DNA of 64,000 nt from Bos javanicus (GCF_032452875.1 NC_083882.1:57241614-57305613); one strand, 5' to 3'; shown: positions 46,997-59,082, numbered from the stretch's first letter. A program made the numbers and translations. Notes: generated from the letters alone by a model not told the origin.

Positions 46997-49257
46997 GTTC
47001 TGCTTTAAGTGTGCAAATGCAACTTGACCCTTTTAAACTATTAAACTGTCCTATTAAACTTCAAACACAATATGTGATTACTTTTTATATTTGTTTTCCA
47101 GAAGCCAGGATAGGCCAGTTTAATATAATGTAAGAGCTGTTAAATCATATCAGAGGTCAGTGCTTATGGCCTAGGTAATGAAAAGCTGTTGTTCGAAATG
47201 AGAAGTATCCAGATTCTTACAAGTATTTTGTTAAGAGTTCCATCGTCTTGGGAAAAAGGCCCCTGGGTGCTTTTATAAGTGTTTTATATTTGCAGCAGTT
47301 TGGGGAATATTAGATTTACTTTTCATTTCAAATATCCAATGACATTTTATTGTTTGAGGCTTTGCTCTACATCACAGCGGAACAAAAAGAAACTGCACTT
47401 TAAAGAGACCTATTCTTTATTGTAATATTTGTAATAAAACATAATTGCATTTAACATGGAAATGTGACTTAACTGCCTTTTGTAATATAACTGATAATGT
47501 AATTGTAATGACTTAGTTGAACTCTTGTTTATGCTACTTCCTTATGAGTGCCATGGAAAAATAATAGAGAACATTTGCAATAAACATATTTATTTTGAAG
47601 GAAAACCAAAGGGATGGTAATTAGACTTATGGTGTCGGCTGCCAATTTTGGCGCTTGCTACCCTGTTGATTTAGAAGGTAATATTTCTGAAATTACTTTT
47701 CTACGTTGTGCGTGTCCCAAATAGCACATGCACAGTACTTGCAAAACCACTAGTAAGCATTCATGTTTAGTCCTTTGGCACTCTGGTTCTTTTTGCAATA
47801 GCTTCTTATTTAAGATTTTCATCTCTTCATGGTAGGCAGTTGCCTGCTGACTCTGCTTCTGGGTAGTGAACCCTGTTCCAGGTTTTTGAAAAATACCCTT
47901 TTATCCCCTCCTTCCACACATCTCCATTAGGATTTAGCTGAACAATTGTCAATTATTTTAGTGACTGATTCACAGATTGAGGAAAATTATTGGAACCATC
48001 CATTACTGTCTCCAATTACCATTTCACCACCAAATAGGAGTTTTTAATATGAGAATCACACTTAAATGTGCAGCTTCTCTCACTGAGCCTATGACAGAAA
48101 TTCTTCATTGACTGTGGGCCATGGAACTTGAGTAAAATCACTGTCTTACTATTTTCATGATGGTGTATCAAGTAGCCACTATCAATCATTAAAAATCATC
48201 TTGCCATATTTGTTTTGAAACAAAATAATGATAAATATGTTGTGTTTCTAATGTATGTTAAATAGTCTCTCTGGAGTTGTGTATTTATTATCTCTAATTC
48301 TCACAACTGTACAGGGTGGATTATGATTTTCCATCACTCAGTTATAGAAATTAAAATTCTAAAAAAAAAAAGAAATTAAAGTTCTGAATGTTTAAGCAGC
48401 AAGTTCAGATTGTTTTTTATGAAGTCTAATAGAGCAGCTCTACCTGACCCTGAAATCCCTCTCACTCCAGTAAGCAAACCAGTTTATCTTAAAGGAATGA
48501 CTGATGGCAAGCAGAGCCTACAGATTTTTGAGCAGATGGCTTTGTGGCAGTTATGAAATTGTGCTGGCTCAGGCTGACCCTAAAATGCATGAGCAAATTG
48601 TGCTTTTGGTGTTTGGATTATCAGTCCATCTCCTAAATTAATTTGATTTTTAGAGGAAGGAGTTACCTTCCTTTGAATTCCAGAATAATGTTATACTTTT
48701 TTCCAAGTATTCATTAAGGAAATATTAACAGATTATTTTATATATTGTTAGTGGTTACATTTCTGAATTACTTGCATAATTTTGTTTGTCAGTCTCTTCC
48801 ATAAAAGAAAGTGTCATATACATCAGCTTTATAATTTTATTCTTAGCATTAATGGTGTTTCACATGTAGGATATGTTTAAGAAAAGAAATTAATTAAAAA
48901 AAAAACATAAAAAAAAGAAAATACATGGTGTAGAATCTTTCCTCTAAGTTCTTACAGCTCAGTTGGTGGACTAAAATATGCTTGTATCATTCAAGAACAA
49001 GTGATAACTGGAATTTGTTCAACAGTCAGTAGTGCAGTTTCTTGATGGACTGGCATAGTTAGGAATGTCATCATTCCCATTAAATTTAAATTTGTCAATA
49101 TCTTAGTGTTCTCCCATCATCTGGGTGAGGAAGCCATGATGTATAGAGATTAAAAACCTTCCCATAAATCATCCTCTTAGTTTATAGGAAAACACAAACT
49201 TATCAGGTAATCCATGTACAAATCTTAATTAATTGAGGGCATTTTAGAATATATATT
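46997..49257. other. Longest repeat-poor stretch, no gene seen
   Basis: No young repeat appears in about 2.2 kb. A faint antisense-MIR text lies at about 48270-48480. Around 47100-47760 the sequence is complex and less T-rich (tatggcctaggtaatgaaaa, gtgtcggctgccaattttgg). No splice-site pair with an open frame could be supported. Confidence 0.45.
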
Positions 49258-49690
49258 AGTTGGCATTCTGTTTAGTGCTGCCATAACAGCACAGACTGGG
49301 TGCCTTTAACAACAAAAATTGATGTATCATTATTATTATTATTTTTTGGAGGCTGTAAGTCCAAGATCAACATGTCCCTGGTTCAGTTCCTCCTGAAGCC
49401 CTCCTCTTTGTCTTGTGAGTGGCCATCTTCTTGCTGTATTGTCACATGGTCTCTTTCTCCATGTCTAGGCATCCTTAGGGTCTCTTCCTCTTATAAGGAC
49501 ATTTATTGAATTAGATTCTGATGCATATGATCTAATTTAACTTGATTGCCGCTTTAAAGGCCCTATTTCCAAAGATTCCTCTTATAAGGACATTTATTGA
49601 ATTAGATTCTGATGCATATGATCTAATTTAACTTTAATTGCCCCTTTAAAGGCCCTATTTCCAAAGATAGTCATATTGAGGTTTAGGACT
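49258..49690. repeat. Ancient interspersed repeat with internal tandem duplication
   Basis: The text agtgctgccataacagcaca, gactgggtgcctttaacaac, gaggctgtaagtccaagatc and ctcttataaggacatttatt is the same broad repeat class as at 41948. Its 3' part is duplicated in tandem (49485-49575 and 49576-49667). Confidence 0.6.
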
Positions 49691-50225
49691 TCCTAGGTGA
49701 CTCTTAGGCAATACAGTGCAGTGCATGTGAGAGTCAAGTCTGTGCTTGCTGAATTTATGTCTTTGTGTTGTTTTCATATTCTTGAGACACACTACGCATT
49801 TATTTCCTTCAATTCTCCTGTTGGCTTCAGTTCTTACTGACAGTTATATTTTCTATGTTTGCTTCACATTCTCTAATATACATTACAGAAAGAAGGAGAG
49901 TAAGGCAATTGGCCTAATCCAGCTCTCAAAAGAAGATGATACCATAGATCTGAGAAGAAAGGAGATTGTCTTTTCAAGATTCAAGTGCCTACTTTTGGTA
50001 CATTTGTCCTGATCAGGACAGTCCTTTTTAAAGGAGTGGCTCACATAGCTCCAAGGTCCTGGGTGCTATTCTAGATCCAACAAGCTGAAAAGAAATTTTA
50101 ATTTCTTTTCTTTAATTTTAAATATATGCATTTACAATTACAAATTTATATTTAATATAATTTACAAATGATATTAATTTGTAATGTTACTTAGAAGAAG
50201 TATGCTCGTGGAAACTGCAGTAATT
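49691..50225. other. Unique sequence, no gene seen
   Basis: The open frame 49746-50012 has no domain. 50041-50115 is one copy of a diverged direct repeat whose partner lies at 50525. Confidence 0.45.
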
Positions 50226-50236
50226 AATCTCTGCAG

Positions 50237-50444
50237 CGTGTGTGAACGTACTCAGTTGTGTCCAACTCTTTGTGACTCCATGGGCTATAGTCCACCAGCC
50301 TCTTCTGTCCATGGAATATTCCAGGTGAGAATACTGGACTGAGTTGCTATTTCCTACTCCAGGGGATCTTCCCAACCCAGAGATCAAACCCGCGTCTCCT
50401 GCATCAGCAAGCCGATTCTTTACCAGTGGGCCACCTGGGAAGTC
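50237..50444 (-). mobile_element. Bov-tA SINE (minus) with 11-bp TSD
   Basis: The complement shows a tRNA-like head at the right (acttcccaggtggcccactg, gacgcgggtttgatctctgg) and a BovB-like 3' part at the left. Flanks aatctctgcag (50226-50236) and aatctttgcag (50445-50455) match at 10 of 11 bases. Confidence 0.9.
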
Positions 50445-50455
50445 AATCTTTGCAG

Positions 50456-51496
50456 TGCGTGAATTTTAATCATATCCATTTGTGTAGTTTCAACTGATCG
50501 TAGATGCTGCTGTCTCATGTAGACTCACATAGCTCCAGGGTTCTGGCTACTATTCCAGATCCTACAAGCTTAAAAGAAGAAATTTTAATTTCATTTCTTC
50601 TTCCCCAAAGAAGAAATGAATCCTATTAAGAAATTAATCCTATCTCTGCATGTCTGGCCTCTGTAGATCCAACCTCTGTTCATCCAGAAGCACAGAGGTT
50701 GGATCTACCCTTCAGGTTTGATAACCCTACTGGTTCAGCAACACAAAATATTGCTAATATTTCCAGCAGTTTCCTAAGTGACTTTAAAACATCATTGCCT
50801 TTGGTTCAAAAAGGCCTGTCTCTCTTAATATTTCTTGTTCATGCCTGCAAGGCCATCATTTAGAGAGAGCATAGTCATTATATTGATGATCTTTCTGGTT
50901 GAGATCCTGAATTCTGTAAATATTAAAGTCCACCTGAGTGGACAACAAATGTTGGTGACAAAGAACTGTTGCCCAGAAGTGCTGAGAGTACTCCCTCTGC
51001 CTTATCGCTGTGAATGCAAATACTAGTGACAGATAGCTCTGTGTGTTTTAAAGAGTGAGCCTTGAGAATCTATGTGCTTCGACCTTTCTAAAATAATTAA
51101 AGGTTAAATCTAATATCAGTTCTGAATTATCTCTGCATCAGTTTATATCAAGAATCTCAATATAAATGAATCTAATTTAAAACTATACACATTCTGGAAA
51201 TGCAACTGGCAAAGTTACGTTTTATTTATTCTTACCTGGTTTTGAAATAGTGGAGCATACTTTTTAATATGATAACTTAGGGTTCAAAAAAGCACAAAGT
51301 CTGTAATTATGGCATAGCTAATTTAAAGCTCAACCAATTTACAGGGTCCACATTCACAGAAGTGCTGAGAGTACTCTCTCTGCCTTATCATTATGAATAA
51401 AATAAGGCCTCATTTATTTTTATATTCTAAATTGGGTAAGTAATAATATATCTTTTCAAATGACATGAATGTGTGTATGTGTGTTGCAAGTGTGGA
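50456..51496. other. Unique sequence with local repeats, no gene seen
   Basis: It contains a 17-bp inverted repeat (50663-50679 / 50692-50708) and two diverged direct-repeat pairs (with 50041, and 50975/51358). The open frame 50835-51026 has no domain. Confidence 0.5.
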
Positions 51497-51710
51497 GGGC
51501 TTTTCTGGTGGCTCAGACAGTAAAGAATCTCTTTGTAATGTGGAAGACCTGGGTTCAATCCCTGGGTTGTGAAGATCCCCTGGAGGAGGGCATGACAATC
51601 CACTCTAGTATTCTTGCCTGGACAATCCCCTTGGACAGAGGATCCTGGAAGGCTACAGTCCATGAAGTCCCAAAGAGTCAGACACAACTCAGGGACTAAG
51701 CACAGCACAT
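51497..51710 (+). mobile_element. Bov-tA SINE
   Basis: gagggcttttctggtggctc through gggttcaatccctgggttgt to gtcagacacaactcagggac is a near full-length, moderately diverged copy. Confidence 0.9.
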
Positions 51711-52882
51711 GGAGTGAGAATAAAGGAGTGGCTGAATTCTGAATAAGAATTCTGAAGAAGCTGAATTCTGACATACTTAGATTTTAGAAGGGAATCTAGG
51801 AAATCTTTCAAATCTGTCCTATCTGGAAACATTTGAATGTCGCATAAACTATAACATTTATGTTTGATATTTTTTAATTCTTAATTTCCTTCTTCACTTC
51901 TCCACTTCCCTCTCCTCCTTTTTTATTTTCCAATCGGAGAGCTCTGAGGCTATCAGGTAAACCTAAAGCTGATTTTTGAATACTTTATGATTTTCAAAAT
52001 GGGAAGCAACAGCACATTGCCAATGACCAACTCTTTTGTTTTTACTTTTGTTATAGTACTCTTGGAAACTTTTAGTATACTCCTTCAATTTTAGCACTTA
52101 TTTTCAACATGGCCTGATTTTAATGATTCCAAATGATGTGTCTAACACAGTCTCTCTAATCTTCATCCTCATGTTCTCTAATCTATCCCTCTATAAGGAA
52201 AGGTTCTTTTTCCGTTTTTTCTTCAAAGAGTATTGACTACTTTCTGGTTTACTGTTATTTTCTAAATTAAAACCCTCTGTTTGGTGTATTATTGAACCAT
52301 CATGTGGGACTTATCCTTGGATATTCAAATCAATTTCAGGTTTTGAACACCATCAGTGCCACTTCCTGTACCCTGCTGATTGCCTAAAGAGAGGATGAAA
52401 TTGAGCAGGTTAATGCCTTCTCATCTTTTCTCTCCCTCTGTATACTCAGACTACTCTTTGATGTGAAGATTCAGTCTGTTCTTGGATGAAAATTAAACTG
52501 ACCTATTTAGAATAGCATATGCACTAGAAATGATTAACCCCCTTAAAAATGGATTGTTAGCCTGTTTATGCTCTTATGATGAAAAGTCAGACCTGGATAA
52601 ATGAAATTAAATAAATATTCTTTTTAAAAAAGAAGTTGCACATTTATAAAACATGGATGTATTTTGCTTTTAATTCAAGGGTAAATCTTTAAGTAACAGT
52701 ACTTTTTATACTATTTCAATTACTTTTTTATAAACAAACACACTGATTGACCTTATATAATGAGCTGGACATTGATCTAAATCCTACAATAAACAAAACA
52801 GATAAAATTTTTGATTTTTAGCGAGGTAATATTTTGTTGGTAGAGAGAGACAATATAAGAAGTAATATATCTGCATAATGTG
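51711..52882. other. Unique sequence, no gene seen
   Basis: AT-rich with no recognised exon. The right end holds one copy of the next SINE's TSD. Confidence 0.45.
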
Positions 52883-52894
52883 TCAGACAAATGG

Positions 52895-53115
52895 GGCTTC
52901 CCACTTGGCATGAAGTGGTAAAGAACCCAATGCAGGAGACATAAGAGATGCAGGTTCAATCTCTGGGTTGGGAAGATCCCCTGGAGGAGGACATGGCAAC
53001 TCATTCCAGTACTCTTGCCTGGAGAATCCCATGGACAGAGAAGCCTGGTGAACTACAGTCCATGGGGTCACAAAGGGTCAGACACGACTGAAGCGACTTA
53101 GCATGCATACATGCA
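52895..53115 (+). mobile_element. Bov-tA SINE with 12-bp TSD
   Basis: ggcttcccacttggcatgaa to ggtcagacacgactgaagcg, tail catgcatacatgca. A perfect repeat tcagacaaatgg flanks it at 52883-52894 and 53116-53127. Confidence 0.95.
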
Positions 53116-53380
53116 TCAGACAAATGGTGACTGGTACCAAAGACATAAAATTAGAGCAGGAAAAGGGCCATAAATTGGCAGAGTAATAGTTGAGATTTTA
53201 GATAGATTGGCTAGTTCACTGTGAATGTTTATATTCATGTAATAAATACTGTTTTTTATATGTATCATTTTATGGAAATAAGAGCAGTGCATGCTTATTA
53301 TGGACTATTTAGTAAAATGTAAAAATTATAAATGGACTAATGATATAATCCATCCCATCACCCTGTTTTGTTATCCTTAA

Positions 53381-53450
53381 CCATTTGGAATTATTCATGC
53401 AGTATTAACTTTATACCATTTGGAATTATTCATGCAGTATTAACTTTATA
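53381..53450. repeat. Perfect two-copy 35-bp tandem duplication
   Basis: Units 53381-53415 and 53416-53450 (ccatttggaattattcatgc...) are identical. They lie in old, otherwise single-copy sequence. Confidence 0.95.
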
Positions 53451-53464
53451 TTAACTGTCTCATC

Positions 53465-53575
53465 CCCCTTTACAATTCTAAGCAGCCATGTCTGTCTTAT
53501 TCATTGGCAGACAGAATAGGACCTGACACTTAGTAGGGTCATAATGAATGCTTTTTGACCAAAAGAATAATTTGG
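53465..53575 (+). repeat. MIR 3'-end-like fragment
   Basis: The text acagaataggacctgacact, tagtagggtcataatgaatg matches the sense MIR terminal segment. Confidence 0.45.
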
Positions 53576-54013
53576 CTGCTATATAAAGCTGATAAAGCCT
53601 CATTCCTTAATCACCTCCACTTCAACCCTCCATTCTTGTGTCTGATACAGAATATTGCCAGCAGTGTCCAAAGAATAACTTGTCAGAAGCTTTACTTATA
53701 AGGGAGGTCTATTTACTTATAAGGCAGGTCTATTTCCCAAAGAAGGTGATTGTCAGCTATGATTTAGAAGTTAATGTTAATCTCCAGTAGAATGGAGAAT
53801 GGGTATTTTATTTTTATAAATAAACATAAAATGGATCTATGTATAAAACACTTTTTAAAAACTTCTTGGTAGCAGGAGAAATCATGTTGTATTCTTTGTT
53901 TCTCAAACTGGGTTTTTTACTAATGATAGATTCATTCTATATTATTATAATGTTCACATTCTAGACAATTTGGGTAATAATTTAGCCCACATACACGTAT
54001 ATACATACATACA
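53576..54013. other. Unique sequence
   Basis: No gene is seen. A short near-repeat of cttataaggnaggtctattt occurs at about 53695-53733. Confidence 0.45.
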
Positions 54014-54027
54014 TATTCAGTCTGTAT

Positions 54028-55054
54028 TTAATTCAGTTCAGTCATTCAGTCGTGTCTGACTCTTTGTGACCCCATGGGCTGCAGCATGCCAGGCGTCCCT
54101 GTTCATCACCAACTCCCAGAGTCCACCCAAACTCATGTATTGAGCCAGTGATGCCATCCAACCATCTCATTTTCTGTCGTCCCCTTCTCCTCCTGCCTTC
54201 AACCTTTCAATCTTTCTTTTCAATCTTTCCCGGCATCAGGGTCTTTTCAAATGAGTCAGCCCTTCGCATCACTGGCCAAAGTATGGGAGTTTCAGCTTCA
54301 GAATCAGTCCTTCCAATGAACACCCAGGACTGATTTCCTTTAGGATGGACTGGTTGGATCTTCTTGCAGTCCAAGGAACTCTCAAGAGTCTTCTCCAGCA
54401 CCACAGTTCAAAAGCATCAATTCTTCGGCATTCAGCTTTCTTTATAGTCCAATTCTCACATCTATACATGACTACTGGAAAAACCATAGCTTTGACTAGA
54501 TGGACCTTTGGCAAAGTAATGTCTCTGCTTTTTAATATGCTGTCTAGGTTGGTCATAACTTTCCTTCCAAGGAGTAAGCGTCTTTTAATTTCATGGCTGC
54601 AGTCACCATCTGCAGTGATTTTGGAGCCCCCCAAAATAAAGTCAGCCACTGTTTCCACTGTTTCCCCATCTATTTGCCATGAAGTGATGGGACCGGATGC
54701 CATGATCTTAGTTTTCTGAATGTTGAGCTTTAAGCCAACTTTTTCACTCTCCTCTTTCACTTTCATCAAGAGGCTCTTCAGTTCTTCTTCACTTTCTGCT
54801 GTAAGGGTGGTGTCATCTGCATATCTGAGGTTATTGATACTTTTCCCAGCAATCTTGATTCCAGCTTGTGCTTCTTCCAGCCTAGTGTTTCTCATGATGT
54901 ACTTTGCATATAAGTTAAATAAGCAGGGTGACAATATACAACCTTGATGTACTCTTTTTCCTATTTGGAACCAGTCTGTTGTTCCATGTCCAGTTCTAAC
55001 TGTTGCTTCCTGACCTGCATACAAATTTCTCAAGAGGCAGGTCAGGTGGTCTGG
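54028..55054 (-). mobile_element. 5'-truncated BovB (1.0 kb) with 14-bp TSD
   Basis: The plus text runs from the complemented tail (aattcagttcagtcattcag) back through the RT C-terminus and YADD box to the DHLTCLLRNLYAG segment near 55045. Flanks tattcagtctgtat (54014-54027) and tattcaatctgtat (55055-55068) differ at one base. Confidence 0.96.
54269..55033 (-). pseudogene. BovB RT C-terminal remnant, 254 codons open
   Basis: This open frame starts within RT (RNLYAGQEATVRTGHGTTDW), passes RVHQGCILSPCLFN (the usual VRQG is VHQG here), NNLRYADDTTL and SHEIKRRLLLGRKV, and ends in the C-terminal domain with MYRCENWTIKKAE in place of MYGCESWTVKKAE. It lacks the endonuclease and the first third of RT because of 5' truncation. 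The last 40 or so C-terminal codons are disrupted, partly by a caatctttcttttcaatctttc duplication around 54207-54230. Confidence 0.88.
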
Positions 55055-55068
55055 TATTCAATCTGTAT

Positions 55069-56600
55069 AGTGTATTCAATTTGTACGGAGAGTTCTGAGC
55101 TTAGCAGTTTTATTAGAAGTCCATAAGTAAGTTGCTCAAAGAAGGTTAAAATCATAAAATATGTCATAAAATATTTTCAAAATTAGAAGTTCCAAGAAAG
55201 TAATTTGGAAACTACTGATATAATAATAATAGTATCCATATAGTGAATATAGGGCCTTATAGTTTTCAAAGCAGTGGTCTCTTCATAATTCATAGCCAAA
55301 CTGACATCCTCAAAATCCAGTTTGCTGGGATTTCCTGAAATTAGAATCTAATTGGCAAGAACAAACTAACACGCTAGACTTGGCTCCTCTACTCTTCTTT
55401 TCTCCTCCCTCAACCACCTACTCTGCTAGTCTCTCAGATAAAAAGAAGTATGAACTCCCACCTCATAAAACTCAATAAAAATGGATGTTATTTTTTAAAG
55501 AAGAAACAGTTATAGAAGCAAGCTGGTTTTCCCCAAATGCTCCTCTGCTGTGGAGTTAGTCATCACGTCTCAGAAATTACATAAATATTCTCCCAAAGCC
55601 CACTTCTCTCTGGTAGCAAGGTTCTAGCATTTATGAACCTAGCCTTGTAAACCCCAGTTTCTGCCTCCTTGATGATTCTCCAAGGTAATGCAATAATTGC
55701 ACTGCTTATATAATTAAAAGTACGTGTTACCCAAGCTGAGAGATTGCCCTCTTTAGTTGTGAAAACATTGGCGTTATTTGAAAAGAAGTCAGAGAATTGC
55801 AGCGGCACCTGAGCCTATTATTGAGTCACAGGAGTTTGCCTGCAATGGTGAATCCTCATAAAGAAGTTAGATCTATCCTAATGTGATAATCTTGGACTCT
55901 GAGTAAGCATATGCCTGATGTGAGGTATTTGTAAATATCACGTTACTGTGATATTCAGTACTAAATATTGAAATATTTAGAAAAGAAATATTCCCTAACA
56001 GATAGATTGCAGCACTTTTACATGAGGTTTAGTCTATATCCACATTTTCCAAAATGTGGTCCTAGAAATTCTATCAAATATCCAAAGAAAAAGGAATTAG
56101 AAATCAAATGAGATAGGAATTTGTTTCTTAATAATATTTATTATCTTATCCCCTGGTTACCTCCAGGACAGGTATTAAGAGTGAAAATTACTATGATGAA
56201 GACACATGCAAGTTAGTTTTACCGAGCTTTGGCCAAATATGTTTTAAACTAACTTGTTTTCAACCAGTATATGCTAACACACTATAAAAAATTCCACAAG
56301 ACATACTGTGAGAACTTCTAACCAAAGAGTAGGTCATTAAAACTACATATTCTAGTCATATTTAATTTAGAATTTATTAATAGTTGTGAGAATTTTGACT
56401 TATTCCTACCTTTGGTGATATAGTTGCCTTATGGACATTTCACAGTCACGTCCTAGAGTGCTCCTGATAATTAAACTCAAGTTAGGATAAAGGATTTGCT
56501 GTTTTAGGAAATGATAGCAATTTGTGTAAAGGGTTGCCCCATCCTAAATGAGTTTAGACTATTAAATTGTGACATCTAGCATGTCAAACAATATGTTTTC
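55069..56600. other. Unique sequence, no gene confirmed
   Basis: The block 55560-55860 is repeat-free and of balanced composition with an 81-codon antisense open frame of no recognised domain. Nothing coding can be supported. Confidence 0.45.
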
Positions 56601-58208
56601 ACAATTATTTTCAGGCTGCCTTTAGAGAATGACTACACTGGAAACAGAAGCATCCGAAAACAAGTACCGAGATTCAGCCTGAACTAGGAGAGATAAAGTA
56701 CAATATTCAAATTACTTATTAAATATGTACATTAGCTAATATTTGCTTATGTCTAATACTATCAAAACTGGCAAGAATGTGGAAGAATTAATAAGAACAA
56801 CAATAGCTAATCCTCTTATAGCATATATTTGGTGTCAGGCATTGTTCTCGGTGCTTTATACATAATAGCAATTGATAATAGTTCCCCTCAGTTTTGGAAT
56901 TTGGAAAAAAGCAGATAAGCAAATGAGTAGCTAACTTTAGACATGATAGGTGAAAAGCTGAGGGTACATGGAGAAGACAGCAAGACCCATTCCTATCAGA
57001 CCCCAGAACAGCTCAGATATTGTAAGTATCAAGAACCTCCAAAGGGGCTACCTGAAGTAGAGCTTAGATAGAATTAACTGAAAATCCTTTAAAAAGTAGA
57101 GAGAACCCTAAAATGCATCCAAGTGCTCAAAGAACAGCTTCCAGTTTTCCTTCTTTTCCCTTTCTTCTGAAACCAGTTTTATCACTTAATTCCTCAACTC
57201 TATCTCTAACACATGCCAGATCTTTCTTTCTCTTTTCCTTTCTGTCCTGCACTCTCTGTAATTTGGTTAAATCCAGTGCCCCAGTTCTCCTTATGGCTGT
57301 ATTTAATCTACTGTATACTTTCATTGTTTTATATTTTATTAAATATATTTTCATAAGGTTTTTGCATTTCTCAAATCAGAGGTTTTATGAATAACCCTTT
57401 GTTCATCTTTTCAATTCTGTATTTTATTTTTAAACATTTTATCTTTAGTTACTTTATGTTCTGTGTGTTGATATTTAAATATCTGAAATCCTGAAGGACC
57501 TAAACCTATGTCTTTATTTTTCCTGGTTTTCATTAGTAGAGGTTCATTTTCTTGTTTGTTTGAGTGATCTTAATATGTTACATTTGCCAACTCTTAAATC
57601 ATTTTAGTTGGTAGGAGTACTAGGGCTTAAACCAAGGATGCTTTTCTTCACAGAGAATTTGTGTTTTTTTTTTTTTTTTTTGCTGGGAGCCAGGGGACAG
57701 TGTGTCTGGAATCATTTTTTTCTGATTTAACTGCTTGATCTTAATGTGAAAATTGCAAATTCAGCTCCTCACTTTGGAGAGGCCAAAGCTCTAGTCTCCT
57801 GGGTAACATAGGCTTTTACAAGCTTGCCACCAACTGCCTCTGTTCTGGTTTCAGATCATGATTCTTTTTTTGTTTAATTTTTGTTTGTTTTGTTATGCTG
57901 TCATTTTTGAGAGTTTTGTTACTTCCTACAGTCCAGGAAATACATCAAAATATATTTTAACCAGAATCAGGTAGTACTTTAACAAAAGAATCCTTAAAAT
58001 GTCAAGTCTTTCATTATGAGAAAAGAGGAATATTTTATATATAATATTTTACTGTTTTTCCCAAAGTAACTATAAATCTCTTACGGATTACCCTAGTGTT
58101 GCATATCCTTATTGTCTTGGCTTTAGCACAGAATTTCATGCAAAAAAGTTGATTGTAAAGTGAACAACAAATGAATTAATAAAAGTCTATTTGAAATCTC
58201 TTTTCTTA
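56601..58208. other. Unique and ancient repeat sequence
   Basis: A weak terminal-exon candidate lies at 56615-56687. An antisense-MIR-like core is at 56815-56880 (ggtgtcaggcattgttctcg). The text at about 57460-57850 follows the same kind of old LINE repeat as 39881-40740, with a T19-type run at about 57663. Confidence 0.4.
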
Positions 58209-58220
58209 ACAATAGTCTTT

Positions 58221-58749
58221 CAGTTCAGATCAGTCGCTCAGTCGTGTCCGACTCTTTGCAACCCCATGAATCGCAGCACGCCAGGCCTCCCTGTCCATCA
58301 CCAACTCCCGGAGTTCACTCAGACTCACGTCCATTGAGTCAGTGATGCCATCCAGCCATCTCATCCTCTGTCGTCCCCTTCTCCTCCTGCCCCCAATCCC
58401 TCCCAGCATCAGAGTCTTTTCCAATGAGTCAACTCTTTGCATGAGGTGGACAAAGTACTGGAGTGTCAGCTTCAGCATCATTCTCTCCAAAGAAATCCCA
58501 GGGCTGATCTCCTTCAGAATGGACTGGTTGGATCTCCTTGCAGTCCGAGGGACTCTCAAGAGTCTTCTCCAACACCACAGTTCAAAAGCATCAATTCTTC
58601 GGCACTCAGCTTTCTTCACAGTCCAACTCTCACATCCATACATGACCATATGAAAAACCATAGCCTTGACTAGACGAACCTTTGTTGGCAAAGTAATGTC
58701 TCTGCTTTTGAATATGCTATCTAGGTTGAATATGCTATCTAGGTTAAAG
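58221..58749 (-). mobile_element. 5'-truncated BovB with 12-bp TSD
   Basis: The complement carries the C-terminal 160 or so codons of the BovB ORF, open from 58230 to the 5' end (RDITLPTKVRLVKAMVF, CESWTVKKAECRRIDAFELW, GGRRRRGRQRMRWLDGITD). Flanks acaatagtcttt at 58209-58220 and 58750-58761 are identical. At its 5' boundary an 18-base unit (58710-58727) is exactly repeated (58728-58745). Confidence 0.96.
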
Positions 58750-58794
58750 ACAATAGTCTTTAACATGTAATAACTAAATTTACTAAGCATTTTA

Positions 58795-58872
58795 AATATG
58801 ACAAATTATGTTCTAAGTACATTGCATATAATATCTCACTTAAGCATCCATAATACATACCTGACTAGGTAC
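58795..58872 (-). repeat. MIR-like (minus), left part, split by Bov-tA
   Basis: The text gttctaagtacattgcatat, aatatctcacttaagcatcc resembles antisense MIR. A probable continuation (attttacagattagaaacca) lies right of the SINE. Confidence 0.5.
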
Positions 58873-58876
58873 AAAT

Positions 58877-59082
58877 GACTTCCCTGGTGGTTCAGACTAT
58901 AAAGAATTTGCCTGCAATGGAGGAGAAAGATTCGATCTGTGTGTCAAGAAGTTCCCCAGGAGAAGAGAATGGCTACCCACTCCAATATTCTTGCCTGGAG
59001 AATTCCATGGACAGAGGAACCTGGAGGGCTACAATTCATGGGGTCTCAAAGAATTGACACAACTAAGCGACTAACACACATT
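58877..59082 (+). mobile_element. Bov-tA SINE
   Basis: gacttccctggtggttcaga through agattcgatctgtgtgtcaa to attgacacaactaagcgact is a near full-length copy, probably inserted in a MIR. Confidence 0.9.
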
